From Actinomycetaceae bacterium zg-1166 (GTDB lineage: Bacteria > Actinomycetota > Actinomycetes > Actinomycetales > Actinomycetaceae), in assembly GCA_015679245.1 (NCBI GenBank), contig CP064953.1, positions 248,001 to 312,000 of the forward strand: a stretch of DNA of 64,000 nucleotides. Reading direction: 5' to 3'. Below are positions 20,417-30,676 of this stretch, piece by piece. The notes beneath the pieces were generated by a model. It made no database searches, was not told the DNA's origin, and worked only from the letters and a program-made list of their open reading frames with translations. Position 1 is the first letter of the stretch. Every line of letters begins with the position of its first letter. A program made the translations under genes and the position numbers.

Positions 20417-22543
20417 GTGGCACTTGATGTGCTCACCGACCTTAATAAGGTCCGCAATATCGGCATTATGGCCCACATCGACGCTGGCAAGACCACCGTC
20501 ACCGAGCGAATCCTGTACTACACGGGAATCAACTACAAGATTGGTGAGACGCACGATGGCGCCTCCACCACCGACTGGATGGAGCAGGAAAAGGAACGCG
20601 GTATTACCATTACCTCCGCGGCTGTTACTGCCTTCTGGAAGGGCGTTCAGTTCAACCTCATTGACACCCCTGGACACGTGGACTTCACCGTTGAGGTAGA
20701 ACGTTCTCTGCGTGTTCTCGACGGTGCCGTAGCCGTGTTTGACGGCAAGGAAGGTGTGGAGCCTCAGTCTGAGACTGTGTGGCGCCAGGCTGACAAGTAC
20801 AACGTTCCGCGCATCTGCTTTATCAATAAGATGGATAAACTTGGCGCGAACTTCGATTTCTCTGTGCAGACGATCAAGGATCGCCTTCACGCCACTCCGA
20901 TTGTTATTACCTTCCCAATTGGTGCGGAGAGTGATTTTGAGGGTGTTGTGGATGTCCTGAAGATGAAGGCCATCCGCTTCCCGGATAAGGATGAGAACGG
21001 CAAGGAGACCAAGGGCAACCTTGTTGTAGAGGAAGATATCCCCGCTGATCTTCTTGACCAGGCCGAAGCCTACCGCCTTGAGGCAATGGAGGCAGCAGCC
21101 GAGGCAAACGAAGAACTCATGGAGAAGTACCTCGAAGAAGGTGAGCTCTCCATTGAGGACATCAATGCCGGCCTGCGTATCCGTACAATCGCTTCTGAGG
21201 TTTACCCCGTGTTCTGTGGTTCTGCCTACAAGAACAAGGGTGTTCAACCCATGCTTGACGGCGTTGTGAATTACCTTCCTTCTCCCCTTGAAATTCCGGC
21301 TACTCTCGGCTTTAGGCCTGGGCACGAAGATGAAGGTGAGACGGAAGAGCGCGAGGCTTCGGAGAGTGCGCCTTTTGCCGCTCTCGCCTTCAAGATTGCT
21401 GTTCATCCTTTCTACGGCAAACTCATCTACACCCGTGTTTACTCGGGCAAAATTGAGCAGGGTGCTCAGGTGCTCAATGCGACCAAGGGTAAGAAGGAAC
21501 GCATTGGCAAGATGTTCCAGATGCACTCGAACACGGAAAATCCCGTGGAAATTGCGCACGCTGGCCACATCTACGCCTTCGTCGGCCTCAAGGAAGTACA
21601 GACGGGCGATACGATCTGTGCCATCGACAAGCCGATCGTGCTTGAGTCGATGACCTTCCCCGAGCCCGTGATTCACGTGGCGATTGAGCCGCGTTCGAAG
21701 AACGATCAGGAGAAGCTTTCCACGGCCATCCAGAAGCTAGCTGAGGAGGATCCCACCTTCACTGTCCGTCAGGATCCCGAGACAGGGCAGACGGTTATTG
21801 GTGGTATGGGCGAACTTCACCTCGATATTCTCGTTGATCGCATGAAGCGTGAATTTAAGGTGGATGCCAACGTGGGTGCTCCGATGGTGGCTTACCGCGA
21901 AACGCTGCGCAAGCGCGTTGAGCACGTCGAGTACACACACAAGAAGCAGACGGGTGGCTCTGGCCAGTTCGCCCGCGTGATTGTGACACTCGAACCGCTC
22001 CCGGCAGATGTCGAAGCTGAGAACTACAACTTCGTCAATGCTGTTACGGGCGGTCGTGTGCCTCGTGAATACATTCCGTCGGTTGACGCAGGTATTCAAG
22101 AGGCAATGCAGACAGGTATTCTTGCGGGGTACCCGGTGGTGGACGTTCAGGCCACCCTCGAGGACGGCGCATACCACGACGTCGACTCTTCGGAGATGGC
22201 GTTCAAGATCGCTGGTAACCAGGTGTTCAAGGAGGCCGCTCGTCGCGCCAATCCTGTGCTCCTTGAGCCAGTGATGGATGTTGAGGTGCGTACCCCGGAG
22301 GAGTACATGGGCGATGTTATCGGCGATCTTAACTCTCGTCGTGGCATGATCAAGTCCATGGAGGATGCGACAGGCGTGAAGATCGTTCGTGCGAACGTTC
22401 CGCTGAGCGAAATGTTCGGCTACGTTGGCGATCTGCGTTCCAAGACGCAGGGGCGCGCGGTCTACACGATGCAGTTCGACTCCTATGCGGAGGTTCCGAA
22501 GGCTGTGGCTGACGAAATCATCGCAAAGACCCGGGGCGAGTGA
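20417..22543 (+). CDS. fusA: Elongation factor G
   Basis: 708-residue translocation GTPase. Motifs AHIDAGKTT (P-loop), RGITITSA (switch I), DTPGHVDF and NKMD are intact, followed by domains II-V. GTG 20417 gives [24 protein letters not shown], the family N-terminus; the frame extends 18 codons upstream to 20363 without conservation. Third gene of the str operon. Confidence 0.97.
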   Translation: MALDVLTDLNKVRNIGIMAHIDAGKTTVTERILYYTGINYKIGETHDGASTTDWMEQEKERGITITSAAVTAFWKGVQFNLIDTPGHVDFTVEVERSLRVLDGAVAVFDGKEGVEPQSETVWRQADKYNVPRICFINKMDKLGANFDFSVQTIKDRLHATPIVITFPIGAESDFEGVVDVLKMKAIRFPDKDENGKETKGNLVVEEDIPADLLDQAEAYRLEAMEAAAEANEELMEKYLEEGELSIEDINAGLRIRTIASEVYPVFCGSAYKNKGVQPMLDGVVNYLPSPLEIPATLGFRPGHEDEGETEEREASESAPFAALAFKIAVHPFYGKLIYTRVYSGKIEQGAQVLNATKGKKERIGKMFQMHSNTENPVEIAHAGHIYAFVGLKEVQTGDTICAIDKPIVLESMTFPEPVIHVAIEPRSKNDQEKLSTAIQKLAEEDPTFTVRQDPETGQTVIGGMGELHLDILVDRMKREFKVDANVGAPMVAYRETLRKRVEHVEYTHKKQTGGSGQFARVIVTLEPLPADVEAENYNFVNAVTGGRVPREYIPSVDAGIQEAMQTGILAGYPVVDVQATLEDGAYHDVDSSEMAFKIAGNQVFKEAARRANPVLLEPVMDVEVRTPEEYMGDVIGDLNSRRGMIKSMEDATGVKIVRANVPLSEMFGYVGDLRSKTQGRAVYTMQFDSYAEVPKAVADEIIAKTRGE

Positions 22544-22556
22544 TCCCCTCGGTTCC

Positions 22557-22565
22557 TGTTACAAT
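22557..22565 (+). promoter_or_regulatory. Extended -10 promoter for tuf
   Basis: TGTTACAAT is an extended -10 (TG-n-TACAAT) with no recognisable -35. It would give tuf its own transcript with a leader of about 90 nt, in addition to read-through from fusA. Confidence 0.55.
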
Positions 22566-22661
22566 CAGATACCGAAATCCATTAAGCACTTAAGCCGGGT
22601 CAGGATGCACACGCATCCATATCACCTGCTGAAGTCAATCTAGAGTCCCAGGAGGGCGCAA

Positions 22662-23852
22662 GTGGCTAAGGCCATCTACGACAAGTCCAAGCCGCATATG
22701 AATATCGGCACCATCGGTCACGTCGATCACGGCAAGACCACCCTGACCGCAGCTATCACCAAGGTGCTCGCGGACAAGTACCCGGATCTCAACTCCTTCA
22801 CCCCCTTCGACCAGGTCGATAACGCTCCCGAAGAGCGTCAGCGTGGTATTACGATTAACGTTTCCCACGTTGAGTATCAGACGGAGAAGCGTCACTACGC
22901 TCACGTCGATGCCCCTGGCCACGCCGATTACATCAAGAACATGATTACCGGCGCTGCTCAGATGGACGGTGCAATCCTCGTGGTTGCCGCCACCGACGGT
23001 CCGATGGCTCAGACTCGTGAGCACGTTCTTCTCGCCCGTCAGGTGGGCGTGCCGGACATCATCGTTGCACTCAACAAGTCCGATATGGTTGACGACGAGG
23101 ATCTCCTTGAACTCGTGGAGATGGAAGTGCGTGACCTCCTCTCCTCCCAGGAGTACGACGGCGATAATATCCCTGTTGTGCGCGTCTCTGCGCTCAAGGC
23201 TCTTGAGGGCGACGCTGAGTGGGGCGCTTCCGTTGAGAAGCTCATGAACGAAGTGGATAACTACTTCCCGGATCCCGTCCGTGAACTCGACAAGCCCTTC
23301 CTCATGCCGATTGAGGACGTCTTCACGATTACTGGCCGCGGCACCGTGGTGACTGGCCGCGCCGAGCGTGGTCAGCTCAATGTCAACGAGGAAGTCGAGA
23401 TCATCGGCCTTCGTCCTACCCAGAAGACGACGGTTACCGGTATCGAAATGTTCCACAAGCAGATGAACACCGCTGATGCTGGCGAGAACTGTGGTCTTCT
23501 CCTGCGCGGTACCAAGCGTGAGGAAGTCGAGCGTGGCCAGGTTGTGGCTCGCCCCGGCACGATCACCCCTCACACCAACTTCGAGGCGCAGCTCTACGTG
23601 CTCAAGAAGGAAGAAGGCGGTCGTCACAACCCGTTCTTCTCTAACTACCGCCCGCAGTTCTACTTCCGCACCACGGATGTGACCGGCGTTATCACGCTGC
23701 CCGAAGGCACCGAGATGGTTATGCCTGGTGACAACACCGAGATGACGGTGGAGCTCATCCAGCCCATCGCCATGGAAGAAGGCCTCGGCTTCGCGGTTCG
23801 CGAGGGTGGCCGCACGGTCGGTTCTGGCCGAGTCACCAAGATCATCAAGTGA
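22662..23852 (+). CDS. tuf: Elongation factor Tu
   Basis: 396-residue GTPase that delivers aminoacyl-tRNA. P-loop GHVDHGKT (19-26), DAPGH and NKSD are intact; domains II and III end [11 protein letters not shown] start behind AGGAGG. It is followed by a strong terminator, and the usual next gene, rpsJ, is displaced by 15 kb. Confidence 0.98.
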   Translation: MAKAIYDKSKPHMNIGTIGHVDHGKTTLTAAITKVLADKYPDLNSFTPFDQVDNAPEERQRGITINVSHVEYQTEKRHYAHVDAPGHADYIKNMITGAAQMDGAILVVAATDGPMAQTREHVLLARQVGVPDIIVALNKSDMVDDEDLLELVEMEVRDLLSSQEYDGDNIPVVRVSALKALEGDAEWGASVEKLMNEVDNYFPDPVRELDKPFLMPIEDVFTITGRGTVVTGRAERGQLNVNEEVEIIGLRPTQKTTVTGIEMFHKQMNTADAGENCGLLLRGTKREEVERGQVVARPGTITPHTNFEAQLYVLKKEEGGRHNPFFSNYRPQFYFRTTDVTGVITLPEGTEMVMPGDNTEMTVELIQPIAMEEGLGFAVREGGRTVGSGRVTKIIK

Positions 23853-23872
23853 TCGCTTAGCATAGTCGCTGT

Positions 23873-23914
23873 AAGAAAGCGAGTCTTGGGGAAACTCAAG
23901 GCTCGCTTTCTTTT
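23873..23914 (+). terminator. Intrinsic terminator after tuf
   Basis: AAGAAAGCGAG (23873-23883) pairs with CTCGCTTTCTT (23902-23912), an inner CTTG/CAAG extends it, and the 3' arm merges into TTTT. Confidence 0.9.
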
Positions 23915-24917
23915 ATCCTGCCATCCCTTGAGAATCAGAAAGGGGGAGGGCAGTGTGGGTTAAGGCCAAAAGTGCGTTTGGGTCATTTTTAGTAGTGTTG
24001 TCGAAAAGCGGAAAGGGAAGGAGAGCCTCGTCGTTTCCCGGTAATTCAATGCGGGTGATGTGAACATGACGGGATCCTGCACCTTATACACACGCACCCT
24101 ATACACACAGATAAACTCCAGAGTTATAGTTCCATCAACACCACTAACAGGTGACCGTGAGGCTTGAGCGTTCTACCAGTGCGCTACTACCTCCTGTAAG
24201 GGCATGTACGGAAGGGAAGAAGTTAGCGTGCGTCTCCTGTGAATTTGAGATGTGCTGCTATCTGCAAGGAAGAGCACCATTAGCGGTACGTATTGCGAAG
24301 GAGGGGGAGACGAAAGACGGTGACCTACTCTCCTCTTCTCGCAGTGTGTGTGGTGAAGGAGAATTAATACCTCGCATGTCGTGGTCTGGCGCAGACTGTG
24401 TTGTCTTGGAGCGAAGCGCTGTGCTCTGGCATAAATTGTCGTGCTTTGGCACGAACTGGGTTGTCTCATGGGGGAAGATTCAGCCGTGTTACGGCGCTCT
24501 AGATACAAGCGGGAGACCCCCGCAGACGGAGGCAGAGCCTCTTCCGATTCTCGGAGGCGGAAGCTCATCCCACATTCCTCTCACACAGATGCGGTACTCA
24601 GGCGTACCGTGCCTGTGGTGCGGCGTGTGTCATCTCGCCTACAGTACAGCACGCTGTACCTCGCCTTGTAGTACGGGCGCGCATATCCCACTCGCTTGTG
24701 GTGCCCCGCGCATATCTTGCCTCACCTGCGGGCACTCCACTTCGCCTGCGGTTTCCCATACACCTGCGCACGTGACCGTTAGGCTGTTGGCTTGGTGCGA
24801 GCATACTGGGCGGTTCTCCATGCACCTGCGTGCGCAACACGTAGCACCACCCTGTCCTTGCCACATGCCACACAATGCTGCACATTCATCGGTGATGCTC
24901 TTGCGTGTGAGAACGAT
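23915..24917. other. Gene-free kilobase with short repeats
   Basis: No supported gene. It contains near-repeats of TATACACAC (24083-24093, 24098-24108), GTGCTYTGGCA twice at a 20-nt interval (24421-24431, 24441-24451), and the degenerate array at 24611-24770. A Cys-rich frame runs through it (24151-25011) but looks spurious. It may be decayed or laterally acquired sequence. Confidence 0.5.
24611..24770. repeat. Degenerate tandem repeat (units of about 20-31 nt)
   Basis: About six diverged units share a core like CGCCTGTGGT. The two best, starting near 24662 and 24692, also share GCGCATATC and are spaced 30 nt. Units are too diverged, with no unique spacers, for CRISPR. Confidence 0.45.
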
Positions 24918-26291
24918 TTACTCGTGGGGCTCGTCCGCGCTGAAGTCCGTCTGCTCAGCCAAAGCTGCGGGAATTGTGCGCGTGGAATCGCCAAGTGAAG
25001 GAAGAGGATGAAGATCGTCCATGAGCCAGTTACGGTCTGTGGTCATGCGAGCCACAGCAAGGCCAATACCGATGGAAGCGATGACGAGAATAACAGTGAC
25101 CACTTGCGCGAGGGCATCACTTACCTCTCCATTGGAGATGGCGATGCCAGCTCGGTAGAACGGAACACCGGGGATCATCACGACAACAGCCGGCACAGAG
25201 AGTGTGACGCGCGAGAACTTTGAATGCCCGGAGAAGAGGTGGGCGAGCAGACCGGCGGCGAGAGCCGCAAGACCCACGGCGGCAAGCCAGGCAAGATCCA
25301 TATCTTGAGCTGTGAGGCGCCCTGTATTAATAATGAGGCCAATAAACGCGGCTAGTGCGCAGGCTTTTTGTGGTGCGTTAAAAAGCATGGCGAAGCCGTA
25401 GGCTGCGATGAAGGTGGCTAGTGCGCGCAGCGACATAAGGGTGAATCCGCTGATGTGGTAGGTATCATCCACGGGAAGGACGGACCAATGGAAGATTGCT
25501 GTCGTGCTCCACACTGCTGTGGCTGAGGCGACGAGCAACATGCCAACATACACGCCTCGTGAGATCCCTGCGGAGAAGTCTTGACGTATAAGGTCAAGGA
25601 TTGAGGTGACGAGAGGGAAGCCTGGAACGAGGAAGAGGACGGCGGAGACGGAACCACCTGAATGTGTGGCGTCAATCCAGCCGGCACGATGGAGTGCCCA
25701 CACCAGGAAGATATAGATAGAAACGGCGAGAACGCCACAGATGAGCCAGATTCCGAAGTGGTTCATCCGTCGCTTCATACAGAACTTGCGCATACGCTGA
25801 CCAAAGAAGGCTGCGACGAGCACAGCGAGGCATTCGATAATTCCTCCCTTGTTGAGGAAACAGAAGCCTGCGCAGGCTAAGCCTGAGGCGAGAGAAGAGA
25901 TGAAAGGGGAGTAGAGTGGGCCGCGCGAGGCGATGCGGTCGAGTTCAGCTTCGGCTTGTTCGACGAGCATACGGTCTGGAAGATTCTTAACGAAATCATT
26001 GAGCTGGTCGATCCGGTAGGCATCGACTCCCATAGCGCGCTGCTCAGCGAGTTCGGTGCGGAACGTGCCATTGGCGTACGTCGTGATAGTGATTTCGGTG
26101 TAGGTGACTTGAGCGTGATGTTCTTCGATACCTACAGCCTTGGCGAGGCGTGCCATACCATCCTTAACGCGGAAGGAGGAGGCTCCTGCGGACAGCAACA
26201 TGATTCCCAGTCGAAGTACCACACGAGATTGGTGGGCAAGGCGGTTGTAGGCGGCTAGTTGATTCTCGTTGTCCATTGCTTCTGTATTCAC
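24918..26291 (-). CDS. Threonine/serine exporter, ThrE family
   Basis: 457-residue inner-membrane protein fusing the two exporter domains that are separate in YjjP/YjjB-type systems. A soluble N-terminal region (about 1-130, with LMLLSAGASSFRV-like helix and EITITTYANGTFRTE) precedes about ten membrane helices. PGFPLVTSILDLIRQDFSAGISR ends the first domain; the second contains PAVVVMIPGVPFYR. ThrE of Corynebacterium glutamicum exports Thr and Ser by proton antiport; the exact substrate here is inferred. GTG 26291 appears leaderless. It is divergent from ilvBNC, so amino-acid biosynthesis and export share an upstream region. Confidence 0.85.
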   Translation of the reverse strand: MNTEAMDNENQLAAYNRLAHQSRVVLRLGIMLLSAGASSFRVKDGMARLAKAVGIEEHHAQVTYTEITITTYANGTFRTELAEQRAMGVDAYRIDQLNDFVKNLPDRMLVEQAEAELDRIASRGPLYSPFISSLASGLACAGFCFLNKGGIIECLAVLVAAFFGQRMRKFCMKRRMNHFGIWLICGVLAVSIYIFLVWALHRAGWIDATHSGGSVSAVLFLVPGFPLVTSILDLIRQDFSAGISRGVYVGMLLVASATAVWSTTAIFHWSVLPVDDTYHISGFTLMSLRALATFIAAYGFAMLFNAPQKACALAAFIGLIINTGRLTAQDMDLAWLAAVGLAALAAGLLAHLFSGHSKFSRVTLSVPAVVVMIPGVPFYRAGIAISNGEVSDALAQVVTVILVIASIGIGLAVARMTTDRNWLMDDLHPLPSLGDSTRTIPAALAEQTDFSADEPHE

Positions 26292-26297
26292 GCGAAT

Positions 26298-26326
26298 ACT
26301 GTAGTAGCCAAGTTTTCATTCGTCAT
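26298..26326 (-). promoter_or_regulatory. Promoter giving a leaderless exporter mRNA
   Basis: On the minus strand: ATGACG (26326-26321), 17-nt spacer, TACAGT (26303-26298), then 6 nt to the GTG start codon at 26291. The expected start point is at the codon itself, and no Shine-Dalgarno is present. Confidence 0.6.
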
Positions 26327-26457
26327 GGGTTGTTAGGTCAAAAGAGTACGCGAGCTTCGTCACGCCTATCTATAGCTGCGAATATTCACTCTCATTGTTG
26401 TCTGCCTACTCTGCCTCATATTCCCATCTGACCTCAATGTTTACTGTTTTAGTCTCT

Positions 26458-26488
26458 GGTGGCGTGCTTACACGCCACCGCTTATTTT
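26458..26488 (+). terminator. Orphan terminator-like hairpin
   Basis: GGTGGCGTG (26458-26466)/CACGCCACC (26471-26479), CTTA loop, then GCTTATTTT. On the plus strand no gene ends here, so it may close a small RNA that starts within 26300-26457. Confidence 0.5.
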
Positions 26489-26587
26489 GCTCATACTGTT
26501 CTTCTGGCTTTCCGCATCCTTTCACGCACACTTCGTTGTCCAGTAACTGAGAACGTTGCCCACTATGCGAGATAATTTGAAATTGAC

Positions 26588-26617
26588 TTGGCAAGCTCCC
26601 CACTGCCCAGATAACCT
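26588..26617 (+). promoter_or_regulatory. ilvBNC promoter
   Basis: TTGGCA (26588-26593), 18-nt spacer, TAACCT (26612-26617). The predicted start point coincides with the leader-peptide GTG at 26625. Confidence 0.6.
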
Positions 26618-26624
26618 CGGAGGC

Positions 26625-26651
26625 GTGACGATCATTCTGGTACTTACCTAG
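26625..26651 (+). CDS. ilv operon leader peptide (MTIILVLT)
   Basis: Eight codons, GTG ACG ATC ATT CTG GTA CTT ACC then TAG. Five of eight encode Ile, Leu or Val, as expected for attenuation by branched-chain aminoacyl-tRNA supply; the C. glutamicum ilvB leader peptide has the same kind of start as I recall it. GGAGG lies only 1 nt before GTG, too close to act normally. The promoter 7 nt upstream suggests a leaderless start instead. Confidence 0.75.
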   Translation: MTIILVLT

Positions 26652-26706
26652 CGCGCGATACGCTCGATAGGTACCGCGCGCCCCTCGAAAAATCGAGGGG
26701 TTTTTT
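26639..26706 (+). promoter_or_regulatory. ilvBNC transcription attenuator
   Basis: The terminator is CCCCTCG (26681-26687)/CGAGGGG (26694-26700) followed by TTTTTT (26701-26706). Upstream, GGTAC...ACCTA (26639-26650) can pair with TAGGTACC (26668-26675), covering the Leu-Val-Leu control codons. GCGCGCG (26651-26657) can pair with CGCGCGC (26675-26681) as an alternative stem reaching the terminator's 5' arm. A ribosome stalled on the leader codons would shift the balance. Confidence 0.75.
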
Positions 26707-26782
26707 ACTACCAGGGAACTGAGCCGATCCTAGTGACACGGTGCAGACCCACGACCCACAGAAATACAAAGGAGAAGTCCAC

Positions 26783-28645
26783 ATGGCTAAGGCACCCACA
26801 CCCGCCGATGTGGTCGCCAATCGTCAGGAGGCAGACTCCCGTGATAGCGGGAAACAGTCCCAGGCGCCCGCCCATCAGATCCGAGAGAAATCCACAGGTG
26901 CGCGTTCGATTATCCGCTCCCTTGAGGAGCTGGGTGTCGATGTCGTCTTTGGCCTTCCTGGTGGCGCGATCCTGCCCACCTACGATCCGATCTACGATTC
27001 GCAGAAACTTCACCACATCCTCGTACGACATGAGCAAGGTGCGGGTCATGCGGCCGAAGGTTACGCTGTATCCACTGGGCGGGTAGGTGTGTGTATCGCC
27101 ACCTCTGGGCCGGGTGCTACGAACCTTGTCACCGCACTCTTTGACGCCAATATGGATTCGGTTCCAATGGTGGCAATTACCGGGCAGGTAGGAGCGAGCC
27201 TCATCGGTACGGACGCTTTCCAGGAAGCCGATATTGTCTCGACGACGATGCCAATTACCAAGCATTCTTTCCTCGTTACCGATGCGGCGGAGATTCCCGC
27301 TCGCATTGCTGAGGCTTTCCATATTGCCTCCACAGGGCGCCCAGGGCCGGTTCTCGTCGATATTACGAGGAGTGCCCAGGTTCAGGAAGCTGATTTTGTA
27401 TGGCCGCCTCAACTTGATCTCCCCGGTTATCGCCCCGTAGTCAAACCTAATGTCCGCCAGGTACGCGAGGCTGCCCGCCTCATTGCCGCGGCTAAGCGCC
27501 CTGTGCTCTATGTGGGTGGTGGCACAGTTCGTTCAGGAGCTAGTGAGGAAGTACTCGCTCTGACCGAAGCGACGAATGCCGCCGTAGTGACCACGCTCAA
27601 TGCCCGAGGTGCCATACCCGATTCTCACCCCAATAACCTGGGGATGCCGGGTATGCACGGCACAGTTCCGGCTGTGGGAGCCCTCCAACGCTCTGATCTC
27701 ATCCTCGCTCTAGGCGCGCGCTTCGACGATCGCGTTACCGGCAAACTTGACGAATTTGCCCCCAACGCCACTGTGATTCATATCGATATCGACCCGGCTG
27801 AAATCTCGAAGAATCGCAAAGCTCAGGTGCCCATCGTCGGGGATCTCAAGGCCACTGTGGCTGAACTCGTCGAAGAGATTCCTGCTGCCTATACCCAGTA
27901 CGGCAAGCCAGACTTGCAAAGCTGGTGGGCTTTCCTCCGTGGCCTTCAAGAGAATTATCCCCTGGGATGGGTTGAAGCTGACGATGGCCTTATGAGCCCA
28001 CAGTATGTGATTTCTGAACTCTCCAAGGCTGTGCCTGCCGACGATGTCATCTGGGTGACAGGCGTGGGGCAGCACCAGATGTGGGCTGCCCAGTTCCTGG
28101 GGGTAGAGCGACCTCGTCAATTCCTTTCTTCGGGTGGAGCAGGGACGATGGGCTATGGCGTGCCAGCCGCAATGGGCGCCCAGGCCGCCAATCCCACAAA
28201 GACAGTGTGGCTCATTGACGGCGATGGATCCTTCCAGATGACGAACCAAGAACTCACTACGTGCCGTCTTAACGGAATCAATATCAAGGTGGCCGTTATC
28301 AACAACTCATCGCTAGGGATGGTGCGCCAGTGGCAGACTCTGTTCTACGGCAAACGCTACTCCCACACCCATCTGAATACAGGGGCTGGGACGGTGCGTG
28401 TACCGGATTTCGTCAAACTTGCTGAGGCTCACGATTGTGCGGGTCTGCGCTGTGAGAGTGCACAAGATGTGGCTGGCACAATTAAGGCTGCCATGGAGAT
28501 CGACGACCGCCCTGTTGTCGTTGATTTCGTCACTTCACCCCAATCGGAAGTCTGGCCGATGGTACCTGCAGGCCTTTCCAACGACGATATTCTCTACGCT
28601 CGCGATCTGCGCCCTGATTTCGGGGTTGCCGACGAAGTTATCTGA
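26783..28645 (+). CDS. ilvB: Acetolactate synthase, large (catalytic) subunit
   Basis: 620 residues, ThDP/FAD enzyme condensing pyruvate to acetolactate (or with 2-oxobutyrate), the first common step to Val, Leu and Ile. [15 protein letters not shown] carries the catalytic Glu; SGPGATN and the ThDP motif [13 protein letters not shown]...[12 protein letters not shown] are intact. ATG 26783 follows AAAGGAG; an in-frame start at 26741 precedes it without a ribosome site. A polar N-terminal tail of about 40 residues precedes the core. Confidence 0.96.
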   Translation: MAKAPTPADVVANRQEADSRDSGKQSQAPAHQIREKSTGARSIIRSLEELGVDVVFGLPGGAILPTYDPIYDSQKLHHILVRHEQGAGHAAEGYAVSTGRVGVCIATSGPGATNLVTALFDANMDSVPMVAITGQVGASLIGTDAFQEADIVSTTMPITKHSFLVTDAAEIPARIAEAFHIASTGRPGPVLVDITRSAQVQEADFVWPPQLDLPGYRPVVKPNVRQVREAARLIAAAKRPVLYVGGGTVRSGASEEVLALTEATNAAVVTTLNARGAIPDSHPNNLGMPGMHGTVPAVGALQRSDLILALGARFDDRVTGKLDEFAPNATVIHIDIDPAEISKNRKAQVPIVGDLKATVAELVEEIPAAYTQYGKPDLQSWWAFLRGLQENYPLGWVEADDGLMSPQYVISELSKAVPADDVIWVTGVGQHQMWAAQFLGVERPRQFLSSGGAGTMGYGVPAAMGAQAANPTKTVWLIDGDGSFQMTNQELTTCRLNGINIKVAVINNSSLGMVRQWQTLFYGKRYSHTHLNTGAGTVRVPDFVKLAEAHDCAGLRCESAQDVAGTIKAAMEIDDRPVVVDFVTSPQSEVWPMVPAGLSNDDILYARDLRPDFGVADEVI

Positions 28646-28659
28646 AAAGAGGAAACCCC

Positions 28660-29190
28660 ATGAACACTCGTCATACTCTGTCGGTTCTGGTGGAAAACAA
28701 GCCGGGCGTCCTCACTCGCGTCGCTGGTCTGTTTGCGCGCCGAGCATTCAACATTCACTCCCTCGCTGTGGGGGAAACAGAAGAACCACGACTCTCGCGT
28801 ATTACCGTTGTCGTTGATGCGGCTGAACTTCCCCTCGAACAGGTGACCAAACAGCTCAACAAACTTGTCAATGTCATCAAGATTGTGGAGCTAGAGCCTG
28901 AGGCCTCGGTTCAGCGTGAACTCCTACTCGTCAAAGTTGGTGCCAATGACGCTAATCGCGCCAATGTGCTTCAGGTGGTTGATCTCTTCCGGGCGCATGT
29001 CGTGGATATGGTTCCTGATGCAGTGACAATCGAGGCCACAGGCTCCTCGCATAAGGTAGAGGCTTTCCTCACGGCTCTTGAACCTTATGGCATCAAGGAG
29101 ATTGTCCAATCTGGTGCTGTGGCTATTAGTCGTGGTTCGCGTTCTCTGTCCGAGCGTGTCTCGGCTGAATTGCTTCAGCGTCGCGACTAG
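28660..29190 (+). CDS. ilvN: Acetolactate synthase, small (regulatory) subunit
   Basis: 176 residues. The N-terminal ACT domain (about 4-75; HTLSVLVENKPGVLTRVAGLFARRAFNI) binds valine for feedback inhibition and activates IlvB; a second ACT-like C-terminal domain follows. It starts 14 nt after ilvB with GAGGAAA. Confidence 0.96.
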   Translation: MNTRHTLSVLVENKPGVLTRVAGLFARRAFNIHSLAVGETEEPRLSRITVVVDAAELPLEQVTKQLNKLVNVIKIVELEPEASVQRELLLVKVGANDANRANVLQVVDLFRAHVVDMVPDAVTIEATGSSHKVEAFLTALEPYGIKEIVQSGAVAISRGSRSLSERVSAELLQRRD

Positions 29191-29275
29191 GTGAGCCCAG
29201 TGTAGGTTCCGCCCTCGTCACTCACGCTGTGAACGCTTAGGCGAGGCAATCGTTTTCAGTTTTATAGTTACACAC

Positions 29276-29301
29276 GCATTGTGCGGATACACGCACAATG
29301 C
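29276..29301 (+). promoter_or_regulatory. Hairpin (and possible internal promoter) between ilvN and ilvC
   Basis: GCATTGTGC (29276-29284) and GCACAATGC (29293-29301) form a 9-bp stem. TATAGT at 29263-29268 could be the -10 of an internal ilvC promoter whose RNA would begin with this stem. No clear -35 is seen. Confidence 0.4.
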
Positions 29302-29312
29302 CAACCTTCTAA

Positions 29313-30353
<1,041 letters not shown>

Positions 30354-30400
30354 AGTCTCCACAGTGAGATTTCCTTCGCTTGGGTGTAGGGAGAACATGG

Positions 30401-30431
30401 GATGCCGGTGGAGAGTGGTTCCACCGGCATC
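30401..30431 (+). terminator. Terminator after ilvC
   Basis: GATGCCGGTGG (30401-30411)/CCACCGGCATC (30421-30431), 9-nt loop, followed by TTGTGCTCT without a proper U tract. Confidence 0.75.
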
Positions 30432-30676
30432 TTGTGCTCTAGCGCTACTTGTGGGTGGTGGTGTGGATTGAGCCTTGACGTGGGTCACGTGTGTGGACAG
30501 AGAGGTGGCAGTGTAAACGAGAGATGTGAATCTGTGGGTACCTATCCTGTGGACATATAGGTGGAACGACCCAACAGGATATGCAAACGTACAGGTAGGC
30601 TTGGGAAAGCGTTCCCAAGGAGTGCGGGCGTGATGCTGGCATAGTTGCCGGGTAGCTTCAAATTGAAAGGTGTGCA
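30432..30676. other. tal upstream regulatory region
   Basis: It has ATCCTGT/ACAGGAT (30544-30550/30574-30580), a CACGTG palindrome near 30486, the site ACGTACAGGT (30587-30596) and the palindrome listed next. No clear promoter was found. Confidence 0.45.
30600..30619. promoter_or_regulatory. Operator-like palindrome before tal
   Basis: CTTGGGAA-AGCG-TTCCCAAG: 8-bp arms around a GC centre, reminiscent of LacI-family sugar-repressor operators (TGGGA...TCCCA). It lies 58 nt before the tal start codon. It could also act as an mRNA hairpin. Confidence 0.5.

Larger units (their letters stand above)
26292..26587. other. Region between the exporter gene and ilv leader
   Basis: No gene supported. 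It holds the exporter promoter and an orphan terminator-like hairpin. Confidence 0.4.

Noticed and set aside
20396-21676. 426-codon minus-strand ORF opposite fusA
   Set aside because: Antisense shadow of fusA codon bias; no domain recognised.
24611-24770. Possible CRISPR array
   Set aside because: Units are strongly diverged and uneven in length (20-31 nt), with no unique spacers and no cas genes.
24151-25011. 286-codon Cys-rich plus-strand ORF
   Set aside because: No ribosome site, no recognisable domain, composed of the degenerate repeats, and its end overlaps the 3' end of the convergent exporter gene.
26406-26603. 65-codon minus-strand ORF between the exporter gene and ilvB
   Set aside because: Looks somewhat protein-like, but has no ribosome site, contains the orphan terminator hairpin and overlaps the ilv promoter.
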